Shown here in pieces: positions 1 through 7,300 of a DNA stretch of 14,714 nt. The stretch covers positions 1 through 14,714 of the forward strand of contig JAJDEH010000362.1 of NCBI GenBank assembly GCA_029259935.1, in the 5' to 3' direction. This DNA comes from Planctomycetota bacterium. GTDB lineage: Bacteria; Planctomycetota; Planctomycetia; Pirellulales; Pirellulaceae. A program made the translations under genes and the position numbers. The notes under the pieces are model-generated. The model was not told the origin of the DNA, searched no databases, and was given only the letters and a program-made list of their open reading frames with translations. Each line of letters starts with the position of its first letter. Within the stretch, counting starts at the first letter, position 1.

Positions 1-167
1 AGCCGAAAACCAAGCTGCGATGGAATGCTAGGCTTAAGGACGATCGCCTAAAGACCTCGCTGGGCAACATTCTAAAAGTTCGATCGGCGCGGTAGAATCA
101 AACCTCTCCAACCGACAAAAACCACCGTCTTCACGCCAACAGCATATCTTCGTTGTATCGGCAAACC
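1..167. other. Upstream region of the DUF1549/DUF1501 operon
   Basis: No gene is supported here; open frames on the minus strand are antisense to the real gene. The region should contain the operon promoter, but no clear promoter boxes or Shine-Dalgarno sequence could be picked out. Confidence 0.4.
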
Positions 168-2870
168 ATGAAGCCACTTGCACCCTATTTTTTCGCCGGA
201 CTGTTGCTTGGCTGGTTGCCCTTGGCCGCAGCCAGTGAGGCGGACCAGTTCTTTGAAGCAAAAATTCGGCCGCTGTTGGCCGCCAAGTGCTTCGAATGCC
301 ATCGTGGCGGCCAGGTCGAATCGGGGCTGCACGTTGATTCACGAAATGGACTGCTTCGTGGCGGAGATTCGGGGCCGGCGATCGTGGTCGGGGAGCCGAG
401 CGACAGCTTGTTGATTCGGGCTGTATCAAGAACTCACGACCGCTTGAAAATGCCGCCCGGCCAGCCGTTGGCGTCTCATGAAGTCGAGTCGCTCAAACAA
501 TGGATCGAAAACGGCGCGGCTTGGCCCGTCTCACGGGAAGAGTTTTTTGAATCGCGGATCCAAACCGTGCTGAGGAAGAGTTGCGTTTCGTGCCATGGGC
601 CGTCCAAACGGAAAGGCGGTTTGCGATTGGACTCGCGCGAGGCCGTCTTGAAGGGCGGCGATTCAGGGCCCGCGATCGTTGCCGGCGATGCCGAGAAGAG
701 CTTGCTGATCGCGGCGATCCGCTATCAACATGACGATCTCAAGATGCCACCTAAAGAGCCGCTGACACGCGGTGTAATCAAGCGATTCGAAAAATGGATC
801 GACGACGGTGCCGTTTGGGCTCAGGCGGCGGACGGTCCGTCGGCCTACGTGATCAGCCAAGAGCAACGCGACTTTTGGTCGTTTCAGCCCGTGTCGGCTC
901 CGAAGGTGCCCATGGTCGCCGCCGCGCGTTGGAAAGCGAATCCCATCGACGCCTTTGTCTTGGCGGAACTAAACAGGAAGTCGCTTTCACCTGGCGAGCC
1001 AGTCGGCCCAGGGACACTGATTCGCCGTACAACGTTTGATTTGACCGGTCTGCCGCCGTCGCCCGAGGAAGTTGATTCGTTCGAGCAAGACTTCGCTCGC
1101 GATGCCGATGCCGCGATGCGAAATCTCGTCGAACGTTTGCTTGCCTCGCCCCAATATGGCGAGCGGTGGGGAAGGCACTGGTTGGACTTGGTGCGTTACG
1201 CCGACACCGCCGGTGACGCCTCGGACTTTCCCATTCCCGAGGCGTACAAGTATCGAAACTATGTGATCGACGCGTTCAACGACGACAAGCCTTACGACCA
1301 GTTTGTCCGTGAGCAAATCGCCGGCGACCTGCTGCCCTTTGAAAACGACGACCAGCGCTGGCAGCAGACCATCGCCACCGGCTACATCGCGATTTCGCGC
1401 AGGATTGGCGTCAGCCCGCACGGCCTGCGCCACATAACTATCGAAGACACGATCGACAATTTGGGCAAGACGTTTTTGGGTTTGACCTTGGCCTGTTCAA
1501 GGTGCCACGATCACAAGTTCGATCCGATCCCGACCACCGACTATTACGCCCTCTACGGCATTTTTGATAGCTCGACCTATCCCCACGCGGGCGCGGAACA
1601 TAAGCCGTGGCGGCAAGATTTCGTCTACCGAATCGGTAAAGAAGAATCCGATGAAGTGTTGCGGCCCTTTCAGGAAAACCTGGAAGATTGGAATCTCAAG
1701 GAACGGGCCAAGCTGGAAGAGTATCGCGACTTCCAAAGAAAGAAAATCACCGATCCCACGCAGACGCGCGAACGAGCTTGGAAGAGAGTCCTGGCGTTGC
1801 GCGAGCAGCGCCGGCCCCATGCTGAAGCGTTTCCTGATTTAGAAATTGCGTATGCCATTCAAGAAGGCGACGCTCACGACGTGTATGTGCAAAAGGGAGG
1901 CGATCCTTCGCCGAATTCAAGTGGGCCGCTGGTGCGTCGTGGTTTCTTGCGAATTCTGGGAGGCGAGAAACTGCCGGACGACGCGAGCGGAAGTGGCCGC
2001 CTGGAACTTGCCCGCTGGATAGCGAATGAAGACAACCCGTTGACGGCGCGCGTGATGGCCAATCGCATTTGGCACCATCACTTTGGTCGAGGTCTGGTTC
2101 GCACGACCAGCGATTTTGGCGTCCGCGGATCAGCGCCCACGCACCCGGCATTGCTCGACTTTCTGGCCAGTTATTTCACGGGGCACGGCTGGTCGATCAA
2201 AGACATGCACCGCCTGATGATGCTTTCGCAAACGTATCAGCTTGCCAGCCGCGATATCCCAGCCAACTCGGCCGTCGATCCGGAAAACATCTTACTGTGG
2301 CGGGCGAATCGTCGACGCTTGGATGCCGAGCAAATCCGCGATTCGCTGCTGACATTCAGCAATGAACTTGACGACTCGCCCGGCGGAAGGCATCCCTTCG
2401 GTCACCGCTTGACGTACTTCTACCGGCAGCACGAACCGTTCGTGGCAGAATTCCCCACCAAGCGGCGCAGTGTCTACATGATGCAACAACGCATTCAGAA
2501 GAACGCCTATCTCGATCTGTTTGACGGTCCTGACGGCAACGTTCCGTTGGGACGGCGTAGGGCGACGACCACCACGTTGCAGGCGTTGTTCTTTATGAAC
2601 TCAAAGTTGATTCACGAGCAGAGCCAAGCGATCGCCACGCGGCTGCTGTCGCGAACGTCGAATCCGAGGAACCATGTGAATTGGGCCTACCGCATGATTT
2701 TCGGTCGAGCTGCCAGCGAATTCGAAATCGCTCAAGGTGAGAAGTACCTGGAAGCCTTGCAAGGTCAACTGGCACGGCTCGAACAGGACGAGGAAGCTCG
2801 GCGCCTGCAAACTTGGGCCGCGTATGTTCGCGGGATGCTCAGCAGTAACGAATTCCTATTCGTGGACTAA
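168..2870 (+). CDS. Secreted planctomycete cytochrome c / DUF1549 / DUF1553 protein
   Basis: 900 aa. The ATG at 168 is preferred to the in-frame TTG at 153 because it opens directly on a signal peptide (MKPLAPYFFAGLLLGWLPLAAAS), so the product should be exported. Domains in order: two PSCyt1-type haem domains, CFECH at 41-45 with an LKMPP motif at about 94-98, and CVSCH at 139-143 with a second LKMPP at about 192-196. Next comes a PSCyt2/DUF1549 domain at about 258-470, containing the conserved CSRCHDHKFDPI segment with a third CxxCH (443-447). A PSD1/DUF1553 domain follows at about 608-890. The reaction is not established for this family; it is linked in planctomycetes to periplasmic oxidation or polysaccharide breakdown. 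A DUF1501 gene begins 34 nt downstream, the usual partner, so the two are probably co-transcribed. Family assignment is firm; the substrate is unknown. Confidence 0.93.
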   Translation: MKPLAPYFFAGLLLGWLPLAAASEADQFFEAKIRPLLAAKCFECHRGGQVESGLHVDSRNGLLRGGDSGPAIVVGEPSDSLLIRAVSRTHDRLKMPPGQPLASHEVESLKQWIENGAAWPVSREEFFESRIQTVLRKSCVSCHGPSKRKGGLRLDSREAVLKGGDSGPAIVAGDAEKSLLIAAIRYQHDDLKMPPKEPLTRGVIKRFEKWIDDGAVWAQAADGPSAYVISQEQRDFWSFQPVSAPKVPMVAAARWKANPIDAFVLAELNRKSLSPGEPVGPGTLIRRTTFDLTGLPPSPEEVDSFEQDFARDADAAMRNLVERLLASPQYGERWGRHWLDLVRYADTAGDASDFPIPEAYKYRNYVIDAFNDDKPYDQFVREQIAGDLLPFENDDQRWQQTIATGYIAISRRIGVSPHGLRHITIEDTIDNLGKTFLGLTLACSRCHDHKFDPIPTTDYYALYGIFDSSTYPHAGAEHKPWRQDFVYRIGKEESDEVLRPFQENLEDWNLKERAKLEEYRDFQRKKITDPTQTRERAWKRVLALREQRRPHAEAFPDLEIAYAIQEGDAHDVYVQKGGDPSPNSSGPLVRRGFLRILGGEKLPDDASGSGRLELARWIANEDNPLTARVMANRIWHHHFGRGLVRTTSDFGVRGSAPTHPALLDFLASYFTGHGWSIKDMHRLMMLSQTYQLASRDIPANSAVDPENILLWRANRRRLDAEQIRDSLLTFSNELDDSPGGRHPFGHRLTYFYRQHEPFVAEFPTKRRSVYMMQQRIQKNAYLDLFDGPDGNVPLGRRRATTTTLQALFFMNSKLIHEQSQAIATRLLSRTSNPRNHVNWAYRMIFGRAASEFEIAQGEKYLEALQGQLARLEQDEEARRLQTWAAYVRGMLSSNEFLFVD

Positions 2871-2904
2871 GACGGTTGCCATCGAAAACGATGACGAGAA
2901 ACGC

Positions 2905-4278
2905 ATGATGAAAACAACGCGACGACAAATGATCCGATCGTTGGCGGGCGGCGGCTTGCTGTTGCCCGGTTTATTATCGGAGTTGCTCGGTGGCGAGTCG
3001 GCCGGCGTGCATAGGGATAGCGCGCATGTGCCGCGGCCGCATTTTGCTCCCCACGCGAAGCGCGTGATCTTCCTGTTCATGACGGGCGGCGTTTCGCATG
3101 TCGATACTTTCGACCACAAACCGTATCTGACCCAACATCACGACCAGCGCCGAAATAAGAACCAAGTCTACAAAGGGACGGGTTGGAAGTTTCGCCCCCA
3201 TGGCCAGAGCGGCATTGAAGTCAGCGACTTGTTTCCGCGCATAGGAAATGTCATCGACGACATCTGCGTCATCCGCTCGATGAAGAACATTAACGGCGAT
3301 CATTTTGGGGCCACGATCGGCATTCACACCGGGTCGGCCACGTTCAATCGCCCCAGCATCGGTTCGTGGGTTAGTTACGGGCTGGGAACGGTCAATCAAA
3401 ACCTGCCGTCGTTCATGGTCGTTTCACCCGGTCTGCCGTACGCGGGCGGCCAGAACTGGGGTTCCGACTTTTTGCCCGTTCTGCATCAAGGAACGCGGAT
3501 CGTTCCCGGCGACGAGCCGATCGCGAATATGCATCGTCGTTCGCTTTCGCGCGGCTTGCAGCAAACGGAGCTTGACCTGATCGAGTTCTTTAACAAGCAG
3601 CATCTACAAGGCCGCGACACCGATTCCAACCTAACGGCCCGCATCAAGTCGTTTGAAACCGCCGCCGGGATGCAGATGGCAGCTCCCGAGGCATTCGATT
3701 TATCGCGCGAATCCGAGAAAACCCTGAAGCTGTATGGCCTCGAGCGCGGCAGCACCAGCGGATTTGGCTGGCAGTGCCTCGTCGCGCGGCGTCTGGCCGA
3801 GCGGGGTGTGCGGTTCATCGAACTGATCGACGGCGATACCAGCATCGACAAAAACTGGGACGCTCACGCCAACCTCACCAAGTACGACAAACTGGCCCGC
3901 AACGTCGACCAACCGATAGCCGGTTTGCTGCAAGACCTGAAGTCGCGGGGACTCTTGGAAGACACGCTGGTCGTGTGGACAACCGAGTTCGGACGCACGC
4001 CGTGCGTTCCGGCGGCGGGCACCAACGGCCGCGGCCATCATGCCCGCGTCTATTCTTCTTGGCTGGCTGGCGCGGGCATTCGCGGAGGCATGGCCTACGG
4101 CGCAAGCGACGAGATTGGCGATAACGTGGCGGAAAACGTCGTCGACGTTCACGACTTCCAAGCGACGATCTTGCACCAGTTGGGGCTAGACCACGAGCGG
4201 CTCACCTACCGCCACGCCGGCCGCGACTTCCGGCTCACCGACGTCCACGGCCGAGTCATCCACGAGATTCTCTCGTAG
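2905..4278 (+). CDS. DUF1501 family protein (sulfatase/alkaline-phosphatase-like fold), Tat-type signal
   Basis: 457 aa from ATG 2905; ATG 2908 is equally possible. The long upstream extension of the open frame overlaps the previous gene and is not used. The N-terminus MMKTTRRQMIRSLAGGGLLL has a twin-arginine followed by a hydrophobic stretch, which suggests Tat export of a folded protein. Family hallmarks are MTGGVSHVDTFDHKP (about 59-73), a GDHFG segment, TTEFGRTP (about 359-366) and GRGHH (375-379). The first and last of these are where metal ligands lie in the related alkaline-phosphatase superfamily. It follows the DUF1549/1553 gene by 34 nt, the standard planctomycete pairing, and they probably work on the same periplasmic process. 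The stop lies only 17 nt from the first attC site of the cassette array, so this gene marks the array's distal border. Confidence 0.92.
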   Translation: MMKTTRRQMIRSLAGGGLLLPGLLSELLGGESAGVHRDSAHVPRPHFAPHAKRVIFLFMTGGVSHVDTFDHKPYLTQHHDQRRNKNQVYKGTGWKFRPHGQSGIEVSDLFPRIGNVIDDICVIRSMKNINGDHFGATIGIHTGSATFNRPSIGSWVSYGLGTVNQNLPSFMVVSPGLPYAGGQNWGSDFLPVLHQGTRIVPGDEPIANMHRRSLSRGLQQTELDLIEFFNKQHLQGRDTDSNLTARIKSFETAAGMQMAAPEAFDLSRESEKTLKLYGLERGSTSGFGWQCLVARRLAERGVRFIELIDGDTSIDKNWDAHANLTKYDKLARNVDQPIAGLLQDLKSRGLLEDTLVVWTTEFGRTPCVPAAGTNGRGHHARVYSSWLAGAGIRGGMAYGASDEIGDNVAENVVDVHDFQATILHQLGLDHERLTYRHAGRDFRLTDVHGRVIHEILS

Positions 4279-4295
4279 CCGGCCACTGGCGAAAG

Positions 4296-4369
4296 ACCTA
4301 ACGCCGAAGCTCCCCAGGCCCAGCGAACGATCCGATTAGCCCCTCGGCTTCGGTGCAGCATTGTTGTGA
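4296..4369 (-). repeat. attC-like recombination site, distal end of array (cassette of 4382-4765)
   Basis: Read on the minus strand, the site begins with TCACAAC and ends with GTTAGGT, a perfect GTTRRRY R' box. The left arm AATGCT-G-CACCGA-A-GCC has the same base order as the other sites of the array. The right arm GAGCTTCGGC pairs with CACCGAAGC (one mismatch). The arms are less symmetric than in the best sites. It follows the stop of the 4382-4765 gene by about a dozen bases and ends 17 nt from the DUF1501 stop, so it is the array's last site. Confidence 0.7.
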
Positions 4370-4381
4370 TCGGCCGTTTTG

Positions 4382-4765
4382 CTACCAGAAACCAACAACG
4401 AACTTGATGGGCCAAAACCGAGGATTCGGTGGTTCGCGTATCGCGACGAACACGTCGAAATAAGTGTATCCGAAATCGTGGGGACCAGCGTCCGCAACGA
4501 ACGTGTACCGAATCCGGCATTCGCCGCCATCATCATCGGGAGCGGCCAGCACCTCGACGAATGTAGCGGAAAACGTGCCAGCGTGTTTCATGAAATCGTA
4601 CAGCAGTGTTTCGGCCTGTTTCAGTAAAGGCTGGATCGATTCAGCAAGCTCATAAGCGATCTGCAGTCGGGAATCACCGCCGTAGACCTCGTAGTCAAGG
4701 CCGTCTGCGTCCTCGAATCGGACGAAATCAGAATGGCGTTGGAGATTACGAGGTTCAAAATCCAT
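4382..4765 (-). CDS. Hypothetical cassette protein, 127 aa
   Basis: The family is not recognised. ATG 4765 (MDFEPRNLQRHSDFV) is preferred to a TTG six codons upstream; no clear Shine-Dalgarno sequence is visible for either, which is common in planctomycetes. The protein looks soluble, with no signal peptide or membrane segment. A helical middle (about 40-75, AYELAESIQPLLKQAETLLYDFMKH) is followed by a C-terminal half of probable beta strands ending in FWPIKFVVGFW. It is rich in aromatic and acidic residues, a look shared with other small planctomycete cassette and immunity-like proteins, but no function can be assigned. It is the last cassette of the array, followed by an attC-like site at 4296-4369. 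The upstream side carries a short palindromic repeat (4802-4823) instead of an attC. Confidence 0.7.
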   Translation of the reverse strand: MDFEPRNLQRHSDFVRFEDADGLDYEVYGGDSRLQIAYELAESIQPLLKQAETLLYDFMKHAGTFSATFVEVLAAPDDDGGECRIRYTFVADAGPHDFGYTYFDVFVAIREPPNPRFWPIKFVVGFW

Positions 4766-4801
4766 CTGATGTGTGTTGACCAATCAAATCACGAATAAAA
4801 T

Positions 4802-4823
4802 GGGGTCGGGAGCTCGCGACCCC
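4802..4823. repeat. Short REP/MITE-like palindrome (GGGGTCG...CGACCCC), copy 1
   Basis: A 22-base near-perfect palindrome: seven outer pairs (GGGGTCG/CGACCCC), one G-G mismatch, then three inner pairs. Its left 11 bases GGGGTCGGGAG and its right flank CGACCCCTTTCATGCACC also occur in the larger copy at 5346-5462, so the two belong to one family. The flank supplies the TGA stop (4826-4828, minus) of the neighbouring gene. Strong dyad symmetry may also act as a transcription terminator or RNA-stabilising hairpin. Confidence 0.8.
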
Positions 4824-4825
4824 TT

Positions 4826-5302
4826 TCATGCACCCGACTGGACACGGTCTGGGATAGGTATTGGTCTCGTGGTGAGCGACCCTGAAATCACAGAAACCTT
4901 TTTCTCACCAGGTTTGGGTGAGAAATGGAATACAATTTCGGGTGCTCGTTTTATGAAGCCAAAGAGCGGTTCGGGTGATGTCACTGACCCAGTAGTGACC
5001 GTGTGTGACTTCGTCCCATCATCAGTGAACGTAAAAAAATCGACCATTTCCCAGCCATTCCAGATTGGTTCCAAGTCGGGATTCTTAGCGACGAATGTGT
5101 ACGTTACTTCGACCGATCGACCCAAGCGTCGAATTCTCGTGATCGTCAGTCGAAAACTTTCGCATTCAACTGTTGATTGATTGACAAGCGGGGGCATGCG
5201 CCAATTTTCCCTGTCGTAACTTGGGAAACCACAATACCGCAAACAGAAAAGTCCGCAAGCCAACATCCCACAAAGCGTCATTAGCAGTTTGTAACGATTC
5301 AT
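4826..5302 (-). CDS. Membrane-anchored or secreted hypothetical cassette protein, 158 aa
   Basis: The family is not recognised. ATG 5302 opens MNRYKLLMTLCGMLACGLFC, a short basic start followed by one hydrophobic segment (about 5-22). This is a signal peptide or membrane anchor; the MLAC stretch is only a weak lipobox. The rest (about 43-150) is rich in alternating polar and hydrophobic residues (SFRLTITRI, SVEVTYTFVA, EIVFHFSP), suggesting a beta-sandwich exported domain. The last codons and the TGA lie in the flank of the REP-like palindrome at 4802-4823, so the natural C-terminus may have been replaced when the repeat arrived. No attC is visible on either side, unlike most other cassettes here, which fits local degradation of the array. 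Confidence 0.68.
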   Translation of the reverse strand: MNRYKLLMTLCGMLACGLFCLRYCGFPSYDRENWRMPPLVNQSTVECESFRLTITRIRRLGRSVEVTYTFVAKNPDLEPIWNGWEMVDFFTFTDDGTKSHTVTTGSVTSPEPLFGFIKRAPEIVFHFSPKPGEKKVSVISGSLTTRPIPIPDRVQSGA

Positions 5303-5308
5303 GGTTGC

Positions 5309-5629
5309 CTATTTGAGCTGTTCGGGAATGGATGATGTAAAAAAAGGGGTCGGGAGTCTTTTCTTGGTGGGGCGAGGGGGTAGGATGCCAGGACTCGGCT
5401 TACTGCGCGTCCCCATCCGCTTTAGCGCCAGGTGAAAAGACTCCCGACCCCTTTCATGCACCATGAAAATGAATGCTGCGCTTGGATTCGTGGGATTCCG
5501 CAGCTTCTCAGCAGTCGGAACGTAGCTTTTGATGTCGCACCCAGCGAAAACGGCGAGCATCGCGAGCGTCAGCGCGAGGCGACTGCGGTTTGGACCATGT
5601 GCTGTAACACTATGTCGCACCGTGTTCAT
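5309..5629 (-). pseudogene. Lipoprotein cassette gene running into a REP-like insertion
   Basis: ATG 5629 lies just after the GTTATCTGCC end of the attC at 5633-5708, as expected for a cassette gene. The start is MNTVRHSVTAHGPNRSRL followed by ALTLAMLAVFAGC, a good lipoprotein signal with lipobox VFAGC. About 25 further residues (DIKSYVPTAEKLRNPTNP...) look native. From about 5465 the frame enters the REP-like element at 5346-5462 and reads its arms as protein (HERGRESFHLALKRM...), ending at a stop beyond it. The mature part is therefore probably truncated, and the 107-aa product is likely non-functional. The alternative that the repeat-encoded tail is used cannot be excluded. Confidence 0.65.
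5346..5451. repeat. REP/MITE-like element with 17-bp perfect inverted repeats, copy 2
   Basis: The left arm GGGGTCGGGAGTCTTTT (5346-5362) is exactly complementary to the right arm AAAAGACTCCCGACCCC (5435-5451), enclosing 72 bases. The arms and the CTTTCATGCACC flank are shared with the 22-base palindrome at 4802-4823. The element lacks coding capacity and would have to be mobilised in trans, perhaps by a REP-associated (RAYT) or IS200/IS605-like Y1 transposase elsewhere. It interrupts the lipoprotein gene that starts at 5629. Confidence 0.85.
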
Positions 5630-5632
5630 GGC

Positions 5633-5708
5633 AGATAACGCAAAGTTCACGCGGCGGGCGCGCGACTTTGATTTCAGAACCGACGTTGCCGCCCGCTCGC
5701 GTGCAACG
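5633..5708 (-). repeat. attC site body identical to the one at 11351-11426; first box missing
   Basis: Bases 5629-5708 are identical over 80 nt to 11347-11426 in the same orientation. On the minus strand the site ends with GTTATCT. Its arms pair as GTT-[G]-CACGCG-[A]-GCGGGCG against CGCCCGCCGCGTGAAC, with two extra bases six apart. The loop holds TGAAATCAAAGTC. The first box (GCATAAC in the other copy) is absent: identity stops at CGTT, where a different hairpin site (5701-5757) begins. It directly precedes the lipoprotein gene at 5629. Confidence 0.8.
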
Positions 5709-5757
5709 AATTGCGATCTATCCGGCTGCTTTGAGACGGATAGATCGTGCGTTGAAC
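5701..5757 (-). repeat. Short attC-like hairpin site fused to the neighbouring attC
   Basis: On the minus strand the site reads GTTCAAC (perfect RYYYAAC) and ends GTTGCAC. Between them is an 11-bp perfect stem CGATCTATCCG/CGGATAGATCG with a 12-base loop and no extra bases. A 43-base part (5705-5747) recurs in inverted orientation at 10848-10890 with one mismatch. Its final box overlaps the arm of the adjoining attC (5633-5708), making a hybrid double site. Confidence 0.65.
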
Positions 5758-5834
5758 TTTGCCGCTTCGTGGCCCGCGGCTATGCGGATTCAAAGAGGCC
5801 ACAAAGCGTGCTGAGGCCATCTTAACGAATGGCG
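5758..5834. other. Remnant between the hybrid attC and the IS91-type element
   Basis: No convincing gene. A 48-codon minus-strand frame from ATG 5820 exists but runs through both hairpin sites, so it is not called. The 12 bases AACGAATGGCGA (5824-5835) also occur at the edge of the hairpin site near 10840, suggesting that this is the surviving half of another short site at the transposon border. The border itself cannot be fixed by eye. Confidence 0.4.
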
Positions 5835-5992
5835 AAGGTGATTCGCAAATCGACGTAGCCTGATGTCGGGCGGGAAACAGTGTGTTGTCGTGGTGAGAAG
5901 GAAGATTTTGGAGAGTTGGTGCATACGGCCTTCCAGCTCTCGATTCCAGAGTGGTCCGATCGGTCGGGTTGAAGTCGCGTGATTCATGAGCG

Positions 5993-7300
5993 TCATCCGT
6001 CTCGTGGGCGAAAGGGGTGGTACCAACTCGGGCGAGCCTCGCTGGTCATCACGTCCCACCAACTCGGACGACTCGTCTCCAGGAGGCAGGTCAGCGGTTG
6101 GCCACATGTGGGGCAACAGACCGTGGAAGTGTCGGATGGTTCGTCGTCCGTTTCAGGCTTGTTGGCGGAAGCGTCGTCGGAGCAAGTGCTCACGCCTAGC
6201 AGTTCGCGACAACGTTTGCCGTACGACTCGGCCTGCCGGTTGCTGTAGCCGCCGTAGTAGCGGACCTTCGTAAAACCCTTCGGCAAGATATGCAGTGACC
6301 AGCGCCGGACGAACTCGAGGCCGTCGAGGGTGAAGGGAGCTTGTCCCGCGCGACGTCCAGCGGCCGGTTTGTCGAGGCGGCGAGCGAGGAAGGTGACTTG
6401 GCCTTGCTCGCGCGAGAGTAAGCGGCGATCCGAAATCGGACCGCCCGTCAGGTAACGCGCCAAGTACTTCAAGACCTGTTCCGGCGACGTCTTCCTGCGT
6501 GGCGGGCCTTGGATGAAGACGCACCAGTCGCACAACGCCAGTTTGCTCAACAAGTCCTCCAGCTTCGGGCTGCCGTCATGCGAAGCATGTTCGCTGGGCC
6601 AGTGCAACGCGCCGTTGTCACGCAGCTTCTTCAAGCCCGCTAGGAACAAATCGCGAAAGCGCGTGCTGAGAAGCCGGTTGTCGACCAAGTACGGCTTGCG
6701 TCGCCGACGATGTTTCGGATGACGGCTTTCAATCCAACCCTCATCCGAGAGTGACGGGCCTCCGCCGGGAACCAAGGCATGGACATGTGGATGGTGCTCC
6801 AGCCGTTGGTTTCACGTGTGCAGCACCATCAACGCGGCGGGCTGGAAGCCGCATTGCTGTTGCACCACGTCCCGCAGCGCCCGCCAAGCCGAACGGAACA
6901 ACAAGTTGTAAAGCTCGCGGCGATGGCCCAACACCAGCGAGGATAACTTGTCGGGCAACGTGAACACGACTTGAAAGTAGTTCACCTCCGGCAGCAACAG
7001 CGTGCTCATTCGCTCCAGCCACTCGGCTCGCCGGGCGCCGCGACATTGCGGACAATGCCGATCCCCGCACGAGTTGTAAACGACGCATTGCCCCGCGCAC
7101 GACTCACATCGCAGCAGCCTGCCTCCCAAGGCCGCCGTACGGCACAGCGACAACTTGGCGAGGGTGCTCTGCACTTGCGGCACGGCTTGGCGGGGATATT
7201 GCTTGACGAAGCCGGGCACGTACTGCCGCAACAAGTTGGCGACGGTCAGTTGCCCGGGCCGGCTCCGCCCGTTTCCGGCGGTTCCTGCCAACGAGGGCAT
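5993..7300 (-). pseudogene. IS91-family (HUH, Y2) transposase, interrupted by an in-frame TGA
   Basis: One frame runs from ATG 7300 (MPSLAGTAGNGRSRPGQL) to the stop at 5993, about 435 codons, a normal IS91 length. It is broken only by a TGA at 6812-6814 (codon 163). The expected sequence is LHTW-NQRLEHHPHVHALVPGGG, and the intact relative at 13615 has LHTWG here, so the change is most simply TGG to TGA. Domains: N-terminal zinc ribbon (Cys 65, 68, 78, 83, 86; CGDRHCPQC), HUH motif H172-V-H174, and the catalytic tyrosine pair KYLARY (Y279, Y283). A CCPTCG motif lies near the C-terminus. The enzyme would nick and transfer single strands at the element's end in rolling-circle transposition; without readthrough it lacks HUH and both tyrosines. 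It overlaps the recombinase gene by 55 nt. Confidence 0.88.

Noticed and set aside
153..167. TTG start five codons upstream for the cytochrome/DUF1549 gene
   Set aside because: The ATG at 168 begins a normal signal peptide; the TTG would add MYRQT with no benefit.
2737..2904. Long N-terminal extension of the DUF1501 frame
   Set aside because: It overlaps the previous gene in another frame and would bury the twin-arginine signal.
5674..5820. 48-aa minus-strand open frame from ATG 5820
   Set aside because: It runs through both hairpin sites and its composition follows the repeats; there is no ribosome-binding site.
6812..6814. TGA in the IS91 transposase as recoded tryptophan or selenocysteine
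   Set aside because: Other genes here use TGA as a normal stop (for example 9969, 11966), and no SECIS-like structure was seen.
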